Assembly: GCF_032362555.1 (NCBI RefSeq) | Contig: NC_083514.1 | Coordinates: 5,255,001-5,319,000 of the forward strand | DNA from: Amyelois transitella | Lineage: Eukaryota > Arthropoda > Insecta > Lepidoptera > Pyralidae | DNA: 64,000 bases | Direction of reading: 5' to 3' | Shown here: positions 37,901 through 49,270 of the stretch, piece by piece | How the letters are laid out: each line of letters opens with the position of its first letter | How positions within the stretch are numbered: the first letter of the stretch is position 1 | The notes under the pieces: generated by a model | Databases searched by the model: none | What the model saw: the letters and a program-made list of their open reading frames with translations, nothing else | What the model was told of the DNA's origin: nothing | Position numbers and translations under genes: made by a program

Positions 37901-39842
37901 AAATATACATACTTTTGAAAATAACCATTTTTTTGCATTCCATGGAACAGGTCAGAAAGAGTTATAAACACTTTTTGAGATACATACCCATAAAGAATTT
38001 GTATAAACTTCTACCTAATTGCAGGTTGGTGGAAATACGACCATCGTAGCAATGTTGATCTTGAAGCTGCATACAACGATAAAAGGGCTGACTGCACTTT
38101 ACTTATAGCAGGCCAGCTGTATGTAATTGACTTGCAAAATATGGTGCAGTTGCGTAGGAGTGACACAACAAAACGTCGTCGTGTTCGTCGAGACACAACT
38201 GCATTGCCGGCTAAAGGTTTATATTATGTTTTGAACACATGCTTAAAATCATGACTTTATCCCTTACAGGGTAGATTTAAATTACATGCTGTAAGGGCAA
38301 TATTATTCCATATTAAATGCAAAATATATTTAACGTACTTAATAAGATAAGGATTGATGCTGTATTGCTTAAAATCGCTTCGTAAATAAGCCATTATTTC
38401 TCGTAAAAATAAAAGGATAGAAATATGATTATAGTGGGTTATCCCTAAGAGATAAACATATACCATCGCGGTCTTTTTTGTAAACCTTTTTAAGGTATAC
38501 AATATGCCATCAAAACATCCTGTAAAAAAACCCAAGGCTCGCAGCTCAATCTTTCTACCGTAAAAAGTAGTGAGATTCATATAATACCAAGTCGGTTAAT
38601 CATTTAGTCTCTACTTAAGCCTTACCTTTTGTATTAAGTTATTACATAAGTTATTATCATCCCAATATTAAAAAATATTTTACGTTTTAAACAAATAGAT
38701 CGACTTGGACATCGCATCGCAAAAATTCAGGCTTCTTGTTTTATCCACAAAAAAATAATAGGGGGGTCGAAAATAGTCTGAATTGCTTCGAGAAAAGGAT
38801 GGAACGGCCGTGCCGCTTTTTTTGCTCGACTTAGCGGGGGCACTGCTGTGCCCCCAGATTTAGTACATTATTTTGATAAATCTCCTAGAGTTCAGCCAGC
38901 GTTTGCAATGTAAGCGCAAAAAAAGTGTTTATTTAGGAGTTCAAATTAGAAATCTTGAAATTATCAGTGGTTCTCTAATAAGTATATTAAGCATGTTATA
39001 CATAGAAATCTTTCTCCTGAATCACTCTTTCTATTAAAAAACGCATCAAAATCCGTTGTGTAGTTTTAAAGATATAAGCATATACACTTACATACAGACG
39101 CGGGAAGCTACTTTGGTTCATATTATGTAGTGATAACAAAATTTTAATTTTCCCAATAAACATGATTGATTTTTTCGAGAAATATGTCATTCTCTGCTAC
39201 ATATTTATGGGGCAGAGAATGACATATTTCTGTAAAAATTATACAAATTATTTTTTTATGTTTAAACAGGCATAGCTGGAATTAAAATATTTAAAGATGA
39301 AACGAAATTTATTTCTATGTTTATGGAGCAGAGAATAAAATATTTCTGGTAAAAGTATACAAATTAATCTTTTATGTTTAAACAGGTATAGCTGGAATTA
39401 AAATATTTAAAGATGAAACAAAATGTGATTCAGAAGACACAAATCATGCTGATGATTCTTCTACAAGAGCAGTAATTGAGATTTTAGATGAAAGTACCAC
39501 ATCAAATGAGAATAGTTCATCAGACGTACAAAATATTACTGATGGTGTAGTAGAAAGAATGAGGTGGGTGATTATTATTTTAGTTATTTATTGCATAACA
39601 TACAAAATCATCAAAAGGCTTTTTTTAACCAGAATTTTTCTCTTTGTTCAATTTCCAATAAGATATAGTATTCAGAAGTAACAAACATAATATTATGATA
39701 GTACTAAAAATACAACAGAAGCCATCAGAGAAGATTTTATGAAAATCAAAACTTTCATGTATTTAAATTTCATATTTTGTATTTCAGAACAATAATTTTA
39801 AATGAGCCTGATCATCCAGTGGAACAGTCAGGAGACACATGA
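34997..39842 (+). CDS. RNF146: RNF146 (Iduna) RING-WWE E3 ubiquitin ligase, six exons
   Basis: Exons 34997-35015, 36087-36190, 37209-37365, 38025-38216, 39386-39563 and 39788-39842 join in frame to give 234 residues. RNF146 binds poly(ADP-ribose) through its WWE domain and ubiquitinates PARylated targets such as axin, tankyrase and DNA-repair factors. The C3HC4 RING is complete: Cys16, Cys19, Cys31, His33, Cys36, Cys39, Cys50 and Cys53. The WWE domain covers about residues 82-160, with Trp87 in [10 protein letters not shown] and Trp95/Trp96 in GWWKYD, then GQLYVIDL. A basic run KRRRVRR follows, then an acidic Ser-rich tail ending PVEQSGDT. The protein is shorter than the human one (about 360) because of the tail. 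A tandem duplication duplicates the acceptor of exon 5. AATAAA signals lie near 40530. The first intron has repeats. Confidence 0.95.
35738..36010 (-). repeat. Old SINE-like family 1 copy in RNF146 intron 1
   Basis: Diverged copy keeping GTCATAAAAGGTGACTAAGC and AACAACCTGTCACTATCTG in family order. No microsatellite end is left. Confidence 0.5.
36225..36425 (+). repeat. RTE/SINE-type repeat in RNF146 intron 2
   Basis: Starts CCGCCCGCGACTTCGTCCGC and ends with CATCCATACATCCATACAAA then TATAATAGTAGAAGGATA. It is a near-complete copy of the lepidopteran repeat family seen in part at 575, 21001, 46310 and 58672. A related piece lies at 36640-37050, ending near GGACGGAGTCGTGGGCGG. Confidence 0.65.
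39178..39430 (+). repeat. Hairpin plus tandem duplication across an intron-exon boundary
   Basis: AGAAATATGTCATTCTCTGC at 39178-39198 is repeated in inverted form at about 39211-39230. From there a unit of about 117 bp (TATTTATGG(G/A)GCAGAGAAT and on to AAAGATGAAAC) occurs twice in tandem. Each unit contains TTTATGTTTAAACAG followed by the first 30 or so bases of RNF146 exon 5. Confidence 0.85.
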
Positions 39843-41372
39843 TGTTAAAATTTGATTTAAAAATAAGTAAATTAGTGTGTTGTAATGTTTTTGAAAGCCA
39901 GGCACTTAATGGGTTGCATTTGAATTCATAGCAATGTTTTAAGTAAAATCTGTAGGTAGGTACTTATGATTTCAAGTAGTCTAAAACTATAAGTAAGTAG
40001 TGAAGTTAATAAGTGTTATTTGAATTTGCTGTGATCGATATTTTAAAGTGATATTTTTCAAATTAATCAGTATGCAGTCACTAGTCCAACTTTAGGGTCT
40101 TGAAAATCGCATTAATAACAGTATTTTTAATAAGAAATATTAGCTGTTAACTTCTTAATCATGAGTACCTACAACTATACTGAAAATATTTGCAACACAC
40201 TCGATTAATAAATCCTTTATATGTCTACCATGATTGTTTGTAATAGGTTTGCTCTGGTTTGAACAGACAATTACTTGTATTTATAGATACGATAAATTTA
40301 CAATATTTTAACTGAAATATAGCTTATACATGCTCTATGTGCAAATTTTTTTTTTTGGATTATCAGTGTTGTAAGTGCTCAATAGAAAACAGGCTAATTT
40401 TATTTTCATACAAACTTACTCAAGTTGTATGTTAAAATTGAATTAATTTGTTCTTTATTTATTCTAAAAATGGGTGGTTGTTGTTAGATCTATCGATTTT
40501 TGCATACCCTATATAATATTAGTTTAATAAAAGAATATTTAATAAATATATTATTATCAATGTTATTTATTTCAATAAAAAAGTGAAGTTTCATGTTACA
40601 AAACTGGTATTCAAGTCCCTTTCTTTCCTCTGCTTTTATTGAAAGCACTCTCCCACGTCCCGTAAACGTTCCAATATTCCAGGACTTAGTAGCCTTTGTA
40701 CTTGCACTAGTGTGTAGAAAGTGCTCATTCCTTCAGGCACGTCTAATGACATCTGAGGGAAGATGGTGATAAAGTGATCCTATTCTAAGATGCGGGGACC
40801 CACACAGCATAAGACCTCAAATTTATCTAATAGTAATCATAAACACATCTATCTATAGGTACATTATTAGCCCAACTCATCCACCCCAGGAGGGATAAAT
40901 TCGTAATAAGGTATTATATATAATTTATTTGATACTATGTAGGCTTATAAATTTGAATGAAACATGCTGAAGCCACTCATTATGAACTTATGAAATACAT
41001 AGATGGAAGCAGTAGTAGATATTATTTATGTCACATCAATAAGTGATACCTTGTTGGCTACAAGATTTTTTGAAAATAATAATAAAATTAATTTGAAAAT
41101 AAATATATTCTAATAAAACTGCTAAAATTTGTAAGGAAGACCACTTCCTTGTTTGTCATTCACAAAAATCTACTGGACGGGTTTTGATGAAATTTGGTCA
41201 GAGTATAGCTAATAGCCTGGGATAATAAACAGTATGTTTTCATTTAAGCCTGGAGTCTGAGGGTGCAGACAAAATGTAATAAATAAAATGACAATGTATT
41301 TTTATACTAATTTATTTATACATGCTAAACAGGAGAAATTTATTATAACTATAAATAGTTAGAAATGAAAAA
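39843..41372. other. Convergent 3' region of RNF146 and mRpL36
   Basis: Holds the RNF146 3' UTR, with AATAAA near 40525-40545. A worn SINE fragment may lie at about 40690-40810. The bL36m polyadenylation signal is on the minus strand at 41338-41343. No gene lies between. Confidence 0.55.
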
Positions 41373-41696
41373 TTACCATGGTCTTACACGACTTTGGCTA
41401 GCATGGGTTAAAATCCAAGTATTGTGTGGTTTAGGCTTCATGGCCATCTGTTTATGACGGGGAAATTTCGGACATATTACGTACATTCTTTCATCTCTTA
41501 CTACAAAATAACACGATTTGCATCGTCTTCTTACACGACCTTTGACTTTGAAATTGCATATAGAGCTTATCATAGGAGTCCAAGGAGACAATAGATTAGA
41601 CCCGCACACATCTTTGATTGAAGACACAAAATTTGTTTGTTTTGGGATTTGTAGTGGCGTATATAAAGATCTAATTAGTGTTACGATCCTCTGCAT
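41373..41696 (-). CDS. mRpL36: Mitochondrial ribosomal protein bL36m
   Basis: The 107-residue product ends in the bacterial-L36-like domain KVKGRVRRRCKSCYFVVRDE followed by MYVICPKFPRHKQMA. Two Cys in CKSC, then a Cys and His in CPKFPRHKQ, form the zinc site of L36. The N-terminal 65 residues are a leader rich in basic and hydroxyl residues, suiting mitochondrial import. The length is close to the human 103 residues. It would sit in the large subunit of the mitoribosome. The coding region is a single exon; TTTCAG lies 12 bases before the ATG at 41696, so a noncoding first exon is likely. AATAAA is 30 bases after the stop. It is convergent with RNF146. Confidence 0.9.
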   Translation of the reverse strand: MQRIVTLIRSLYTPLQIPKQTNFVSSIKDVCGSNLLSPWTPMISSICNFKVKGRVRRRCKSCYFVVRDERMYVICPKFPRHKQMAMKPKPHNTWILTHASQSRVRPW

Positions 41697-42722
41697 ATTT
41701 AAGTCCTGAAAGTAAATTTACGGTTAATGTTTTAGGTTAGGTAAAATATCAAAAACAATTTATTTAGTTCATTGTGAAGTTGAACAAATATACAAAACAA
41801 ATATTTTACGAAAAGCGTAATTAACTGTTTTCAAAAGCTATTTATATGAGGTGAACTAGTGAAGAATTACATTAATATCATAACTAACCTAAATAATTTT
41901 TAATGTTGAAAGTTGGTGGTAGGGATGGCGACTTGAAATCGAAGAATCGATTATTCAAGCCTAAAAGATCGATATTTTTGATATCGAGTACTGAATTGAT
42001 ACAGGGAACCGATGTTTCATCCTTGAAAATAATATTTAGATTTTTTTTAAATTGAGATTTTCAGCATTGGGAAGCTATTATCTAAGCTAAGGGATAGACT
42101 AATTAACATGGGATGATTTTAAGCGATGGGTTAGCAATCTGTCAATATTTAAATCTTAATTCTATCATTAAGCCATACAGTACAGTACTGCTGAACGTGG
42201 CTTATTCGTTTTTTCAAATTGTTGGTTCTGTTCACCCCGTAAGGAATTTTGAATATTGACTGAATATTAATTATAGTCAAACAGCAAGTGCTACCCTTAG
42301 TGCTGGAATGTATCGTAGAACCCGTTCTACGATTTTTTTTGGGGTTTCGAAAATACAGCATCATACTTACGTCGACCGATTGCGTGTGAATAACTCTATT
42401 TAGTTTGTAGGTGTACCTAATAGTGTTTTAAGTGATCAGTCAGGACATAAAATGAAAATTTTGGCATTGACATTAGGTGTCATTGAAAGTGACAGGCGTG
42501 GAAACATTTTTTTAAATTGATTTTCGGTCGTGGAAAAATGTTGATTTTACTCATGGAAACAAACTCAAAAGATTAAGGTTTGTATCTATCTATCGGGTTG
42601 GTGTTTGGGTCAAAATATGAAAATATCATTTTTGTACGGTATCTTTCCGTCTGAAGAGTCTTTGGCTTTATAGTTTTTATTCTAAATTTATCCATGATGG
42701 GATAGTAAAGACGGAAATTATT
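41697..42722. other. Intergenic between mRpL36 and the MULE-like element
   Basis: Contains ATCGAT-rich DNA at about 41938-41990 that resembles the ends of the hAT-type MITE at 52.9 kb, and a worn family-1 SINE (minus) at about 42070-42240. Left target duplication AAATTATT of the MULE-like element is at 42715-42722. No exon was recognised. Confidence 0.5.
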
Positions 42723-43365
42723 ATGTTGCACTCTGCCGCAACGCACCCTGTTGGAATTTTTGTTCTACCTATGGCAATTTAATGTACAACAGAAGAACAT
42801 TATTTACAACAGAACACTATGTACTACATCAGAACATTATGTACAACAGATGAACATTATGTACAAAAAACAATTTAGAATGTACGTACAGTAAATTTGA
42901 GAAAAAATGATACTTTACAGGGCGCTGCTAGAGAGTATACTCTACAGCAACGCCACTCAGAATACTTAGTTGTATTTATACTAGAAAGCTGATTTTTGAG
43001 TAAGACGATGTACGAACGTTTATTAGTACCTATGTACGTCTTAGAATAATAATGAAAATGTAAGCAACTATTGTTTTATCTCACTTTAAAAGAAATGCCT
43101 TGCAAAGCCTTATTATTTACTAACGAATTAATTGATTTTACGTTTTTAAAGCTTACCGCGGGTAAAGCCGCAAGCAAAAGCTAGTTTTACCTAAATAAAA
43201 TAAAAACTTTTCGTGGCTCTATTAAGAGACTGCAGGAATATGTTTTCCTAGTGTGTTTGGTTGTGGTTTTGGTTTCACCCTATCTATTAATGGCAATTGT
43301 TTCTGGTTTACGGTTTTATTCCGCCAATTTTCCTCTAGCTTAGGATTATTTTTAAACACTGATTC

Positions 43366-45346
43366 TTATGTAAAATTCTCTTTTACAGAAGAACTCCTGG
43401 GAACGTCGTTTTGATTAGCGGTTTTCTTTATTTTTTTGTCTTTATCGATGCAATTAGATGACCAGGCTGCTTTTAATTCCCCAGATAAATATTCTGTATG
43501 TTTCAGTAAGAAATCATCTACCCTCATCAATCCGGTTCGACTATGCAATAATAAAGTTTTTATATTTTGAAGTAACTTTCTACATTGCTACTACTTGGGG
43601 TATCTGAAGAACATTGAGGTTGTGACAATATTACATTTGTCCACAAAGGCATTCTTAATAAAAGTTTGCGGAAACATTCAACAAATGGTGGTAAAAAATA
43701 CATATTGTCAAATTCTGTATTTTCATTTAAATCGCTCTCAACTGTTTCAGCATCAACAATAGAATTAAACCAAGTTAGCATTATGCCACCATAATAGTCC
43801 TCTTCCATTATATTGTCTATAACTTCTACATCATTTTCGTTGTCATAAGGCAAATCCCTTTCAAATCCTAAGCGATTTAACTCTGCCTTAGCTGCATCAC
43901 ATTTGCTTATGCTACCATCACTTAAATGTCTATCAAATTTTTGAAGGGAAACTATGATTAAAATACGGATACTTTGCTACTGCATAATTTTCACATGAGT
44001 GAATCTACAAATTTGAAACATTTCGAACCATACAAAATTTTCACGAAATGAGATGTATCCAATCTGACTACACAAGTAAGTTCGCAATGCTCTTGTTGTT
44101 CCAAAACCTCAAAACAGTGGCTTAAATATTCTCCAGTTGATTTAAATTTTGTAAATGCAATTACTACCGCATCGATCAAAGCCGCTGAATAATCGCAAAT
44201 TACTTGAGTTGGCTTTTTCATTGGACCAATCCACTTCTGCAGCCACTGATATATATTATCCATTGTCTGCTTAGCGGAAATCATTTGCATCAGCAGTACT
44301 GAGGTACCTTCCACTATGTTTACTTTGATACATGTTCAAAGGATCAGCGGGAGGTGATAGTTTCTTAAAAATGGAATCAGTTGCATCAATACTTAAAATA
44401 GTTTGTGATGTCGAAGAAATGTGTTTATATAATTTGCAACTGTAGATCACTCCAATAATGTACAAAAAATTGTTCTAAATATGACATCTTTGTGATAACG
44501 TTTTTCACTGTCGTAACGATTTTTCATATTTTGGAAACTTTTCAAATTGGGAACAAAAGGTGGTTCACGATCAAGAGTATCGTTATTCGGCATGGATGAA
44601 TCAACTGTTTTATTTTTTACGACAATTGGATACTGGTTCTGCAACTGAAGAAGAAACTCCTTTTTTTTGTAAGCAGTCAATTTGTTTTTTACTTGTGAAC
44701 TATGCAACATGTCTCCATCAACTTCTTCAAATTTACACGTAAAAAAATATTGTCATCGTTTTTTGAAGTTACAACTTGTACCCTGCCTTTACACACTTTA
44801 CAAGTGCCGTTACATTTAACACAAAAATCGTCACATACAGAATTATTTTTAAAATTCCACACGCATCGGTTACTCGTCCTTTGCCAAATCCATTCAACAA
44901 AAACACTCGTCCACTTCGATTTCGGCAATCTCTTTCTACTCTAGAATTTCTGTGAAGTTTTGGTCGGATCATTCCTCTTCCCAATTTCCAAAACAGGCTT
45001 GACTTCATTCCATTCATCTAGATCAATGCAAATTGTTTGAATTTTATATTTTTCATTGCTTGTGTCACTTGAACTCTTCTCTTCCTGTAAGTCTGAATCC
45101 GTATTATTAAAATTAATATCACTCACTTCTTCGTGTTCTTTTGAACCAAAAAAACATATAGTTTCTTTTGACTGATAGATAAATAGCTTTTGGTGAAATA
45201 AGGTACGAAAGATTTTTGCTCACATCTTTATAAACAGTGCTGCCGCTAGATGGTAACTTTTTTACACTATTAAATAATTGTTTATAGTCTTGAAGGGTGG
45301 TCTTTTGTTCTTCAAGACACACTGAAACAATTGTAGTGCGTTTCAT
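43366..45346 (-). pseudogene. MULE-type transposase remnant
   Basis: Read from high to low coordinates, frames follow in family order. 45119-45346 begins MKRTTIVSVCLEEQK. Around 44760-44930 a Cys-rich segment reads FCVKCNGTCKVCKGRV. Around 44271-44465 comes ILSIDATDSIFKKLSPPADP, with a likely catalytic Asp. 43991-44314 carries LLMQMISAKQTMDNIYQWL and PTQVICDYSAALIDAVV, with a second Asp, and CVVRLDTSHFVKIL. The C-terminal pieces lie at 43366-43853. At least four frame changes break the gene, so it is inactive. This layout resembles NOF/Phantom MULE transposases; the precise family is inferred. Confidence 0.65.
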
Positions 45347-45689
45347 GATTTTTAAACCTGCGTTAACTAAAGCTTACTTATAAATATTCCTATTGCACAA
45401 ACAAATCTACACACTAGATGTAGTGAATTAAACACTCAATATAATTATACGAACAAAGAAAAAAAAAACAAAACACAAACGTTGATTTCTTCTCACTTAA
45501 TATAAGAAATAAGGTTTGTAAGTAACCTCTTTGGTTTAAACAAAATGCATACATGCTTGTCAGACTATTTTTGTTGCTACCCTCTTCAAAAATATATGCA
45601 GTGTTATTCATTCATGCAAATACATGCATCAACTACTTCAATACATTAATCAAATGAAGTACGTATTATTTATTATTATATTATTTAGC

Positions 45690-45775
45690 TTTTTTATTTA
45701 TTTATTTATTTAAACTTTATGCACGAAAATATACAACAGGTGGAATTAATGCCACAAGTAGGGTTGCCAACTTTT
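45690..45775 (-). repeat. LINE 3' tail nested in the MULE-like element
   Basis: On the minus strand ATTAATTCCACCTGTTGTAT leads to (TAAA)n, a common lepidopteran non-LTR 3' end. Confidence 0.5.
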
Positions 45776-46307
45776 TTTTACAAAAAAAAAAACCTATTAC
45801 ATTGATTGAATGGGAAAGAAATAAAGTATTTGGAAGATAAAAAGTATTTTTTCAAATGTTATGGTTTTCTTGCCTTAAAAACGTATTTTTGTGTGCTTTT
45901 AGCACATAATAATTTCTTGCAACCTTTAAATGTTTCGAAGGTTGTTTGACAATCAAAATTTAAATTTAAATAAATAAATGATTAGTTTTTTTATTAAATT
46001 TAATGACGCCCTATTTCTCTCTTCTCGCCACTTCAGATTCATTACAGAAAAAACTCTCTCAATGAAAGCTGAAGTGGCGGGAACGGACAGTAAATAAGAA
46101 ATATACTTTTTTATACATTTGGTAAGTTATCAGATGAATTTTTAAGTAATTATAAATAGTTTCCATATCTGGTTTAACTTATATGTACAGTTAAATAGTT
46201 GTTCTTATAAATAATGAGTGTTTTGTTTTACGCACCACAGTAAAAGTAGGAAATACCTAATGTATTTTCGCATACTTTATTTGTATGCAAAAGTATAAAG
46301 TACTAGC

Positions 46308-46940
46308 TGTGCCCGCGACTTCGTCCGCGTGGAATAGATATATACAGGCGGTCACGCGTATTAGAAAGAACGCTGGTTCGCCGTATTAAATGTTTCGCTG
46401 CAAATTGCTTATAACGACTATATCTCAAAACCTATTCGTCTGATTTATATACTGTAAATGGCAATTTTAGTCTACATGAAAAGCCGAAAGTAATAAACAT
46501 ATTTATTTGGATAAGGATTAATACTGAAATAAAGAAAATTGGTTTCAAAATAACTTATGTTTATAATGAAAAAATAATCTTAAAAAATGAACATAAAAGT
46601 GGTTATTGTAAGTAAACCTTAAGAGATAGATATATGCTCTCGCGGACTTTTTTGTGGCAAAAAATGAGTACTTCACATCTTTAGTACATTGTTTTACTAT
46701 ATCTTTGTTGGTTTGCGCAGCGTTCGCGTGGAAAGCTCGCAGATGGCCGACTCATTCAACTTTCACCTGCATTGTTGACGTTTCCTGTAGGAAATCCGGG
46801 ATAAAATGTAGCCTATAGCCTTCCTCGATAAATAGACTATCTAACAGTGAAAGAATTATTCAAATCGGTTCAGTAGTTTCTGAGATTAGCGCGTTTAAAC
46901 AAACAAAACAAACTCTTCAGCTTTATAATATTAGTATAGA
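46308..46940 (+). repeat. RTE/SINE-type repeat nested in the MULE-like element
   Basis: Starts GTGCCCGCGACTTCGTCCGC and ends AGCTTTATAATATTAGTATA, the two usual ends of this family. The middle may be a composite of two copies. Confidence 0.6.
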
Positions 46941-47039
46941 TTATTACCAAAAATAAAGTAGGATACGTTATTATAAAGTATGGTTGGCAACCCTAGCCAC
47001 AAGGCATTCTCTGCCAGTCGAACCTTTGAACCAAACTGA

Positions 47040-47790
47040 GATGGACGTACGGGTGGTGCAATGAGTGTAAAAAAAATTATAATAATAAGAAAAATAAGGC
47101 GTCGGGACGTGACGACCCCATCGCCCCCTGGGTCACCTTCCCAGTGCAATCAGTCGCCGCAGGGCAGCTTGTGGCGAGCTGTTGGAGAGTAGCGACCCCA
47201 CGGACCTGAGTGCTCCCAGGGGAGGCCGCTGTTCCTCGCCTCCGATCTTCCTTCGCCAAGGTCGGAGTGGAAACCGATGAGGGACAGGACCCCTACCTCT
47301 GGCTTGCCTTAACCGGCCGGTCAGAGTGGAGTCGCGAGAGCTATACGCTCGAAGGATAGAAGTGTAAAATGTCATAACGCCGGGGGTGCCTGACTGGATC
47401 ACCATGATTTCACGCCCCGCAGTCACACCTCTCGACATCCTTAGCCACCCACGCCGATGTTGCCCCTTTGTTGCTAATCATGGTGACTGATTTGAGGGGC
47501 CCATTTAGTGAGTGGCGAGTCACCACCTGCCACATAATAGTCACGTATTCATGATTATGGCAGGTGTCCGAACTTCTCCAGCAATAGCCCAGTTAAAATC
47601 CATCCAAACGTCAACTCCATAACCCATAATCCTTTTTCCCTTATTTTGTAATAGCTTCACCTCCTGCCGAGATCTGTTCATGGACATATTGTCTATTGAT
47701 ATGGCCGGGAACGGGTTTTGGCAGGAGAACAACATAACATCAACTTCTCCAAAGGGCCTCTACGTGTTGGATTTATATCCCCACGCAAGC
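47040..47790 (-). mobile_element. GC-rich LINE-derived segment
   Basis: This stretch is much richer in GC than its surroundings. It has open minus-strand frames (for example 47133-47438, with GREIMVIQSGTPGVMTFYTS). It adjoins the LINE fragment at 47794-48378. I take it as 5' or ORF1-side sequence of a non-LTR element; the clade is not known. Confidence 0.4.
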
Positions 47791-47793
47791 CTC

Positions 47794-48378
47794 TCAAAAA
47801 TCCGGGGTGTATAGACCCGTGAAATCTAAGAGAAAAATATGAATAATAGAATACCTTATACACTTACATATAATATAGTTTACATACATAAGTTTGACGA
47901 TAAATATATACAGTATAATATAAAATAAACATACATATACTACATAAGTTGGATGATTGTGTAGTTTAAAAAAAAAATACTGGTCAAAAAGATGTTCATG
48001 GACTTGCTCCCTGAATGCTAATCTGTTAGGCGCCTTCCGAATAGATTCAGGAAGGGAATTCCACAGTCGGATGGCTTGTTCTTGGCGATGGGCAGGAGTG
48101 GCCAGAAGGTTATCAGAAGAGCGAAGGGATCGAGCGTGGGTAACGCTTAAAAGTGGGAACTTCGATTTAAGATAATCTGGAGCGAAAGGGTCGTTGAGAA
48201 TAGTATACAGCCTGGATAGGATTCTAGCTATGAGACGAAAAGGAATAGGCAGCCAACCAAGCTGAGAACGAAAAGAGGAGACATGGTCATATTTTCGTAA
48301 ATCAAATATGAAACGAATGCAATTATTGGCTAGTCTATCCAGCTTTCGATTCATTATGAAAAAATAAAAGGTAGACAA
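47794..48378 (-). mobile_element. LINE reverse-transcriptase C-terminal fragment (Jockey/CR1-like)
   Basis: The frame reads RLANNCIRFIFDLRKYDHVS, then LGWLPIPFRLIARILSRLY, and later IRLWNSLPESIRKAPNRLAF, the standard C-terminal region after the RT domain in Jockey/CR1-type LINEs. It is 5'-truncated and ends near 47880 in AT-rich sequence. It is nested in the MULE-like element. Confidence 0.8.
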
Positions 48379-48755
48379 TATAGTTTTCCTGAAATTGTTA
48401 CTGTTACAAAATCTGTGTTATTAATTTAGTACTTACTTTATTAATTGCCTTATTGACAGGAAAGAAGTGATCACTGCAATGTACCTAACAACGGTCTTTC
48501 TTTTAAAGTTAGATAAAACAATAGTTGCTTACATTTTCATTATTATTCTAAGACGTACATACTTATAAACGTTTGTACATCGTCTAACTAAAAATCAGCT
48601 TTCTAGTATAAATACAACTAAGTATTCTGAGTGGCGCTGCTGTAGAGTATACTCTCTAGCAGCGCCCTATAAAGTAAAAATACATTTTTTCTTAAATTTA
48701 CTGTATGTACATACTAAATTATTCCAACAGGGGGCGTTGCGGCAGAGTACAACAT

Positions 48756-49270
48756 AAATTATTCGCGTACAGTGAAATAGGTACGAAGATGGGGTATTTA
48801 TTATTCACTACAGATTTTAGAGATGGGCAAAAGCTAATATAACCAAAGCCGAAACACAGAAGAGCTAAGAAGGCTGGCGCTATATGCCCGCTGTTGTAGA
48901 TTCGTTGCCCCTAATTGCGGCAGAAAAATAAAATAAAGAGATTGCAAAAATACAGTCTTTACTTTTCCACTGACAAAACGAGACACCAAGAAAACACTAT
49001 TAAAAAATGACAAGAATAAAGAAACATTTTTAAATCCGAACTTTTTGGTTATCCCCAATACCCGCCTTTTTAGCAATGTAGGTATATAATTTATCGCTAA
49101 TTAGGAAGTAGGAAGCCAAAAACACAATTACTGTACTGAACATTTATTCCCCATTTTTTATAAAATGACTGTTACATAAAGTAAATTGGAATGAAGTGCC
49201 AAAGGAAAACCTGTTATTCGATAAATTTAACTTCCACTTAACTAGTTTGCTACAAGTAAACACCATGCAT
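48756..49270. other. Spacer downstream of the acidic nuclear-type gene
   Basis: Right target duplication AAATTATT is at 48756-48763. The rest is AT-rich with no exon that could continue the gene at 49.3-52.6 kb in a recognisable way. Confidence 0.45.

Larger units (their letters stand above)
42723..48755 (-). mobile_element. MULE/NOF-like DNA transposon with long TIRs
   Basis: The ends begin ATGTTG(C/T)ACTCTGCCGC and are flanked by perfect 8-bp duplications AAATTATT (42715-42722 and 48756-48763). The TIRs are long: the left arm runs about 42723-43101 and the right arm about 48496-48755. The left arm is longer because of four to five units of about 20 bp (GAACATTATGTACAACA) at 42780-42870. 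Each arm carries a palindrome centred on GAGTATACTC. A minus-strand transposase remnant fills 43366-45346. Later insertions (LINE tails, an RTE/SINE repeat and a LINE RT fragment) fill 45690-48400. Long TIRs, an 8-9 bp duplication and the transposase type suit Mutator-like elements of the NOF/Phantom kind. Confidence 0.8.

Noticed and set aside
47957-48175. 72-residue plus-strand frame
   Set aside because: Antisense shadow of the LINE RT fragment at 47794-48378.
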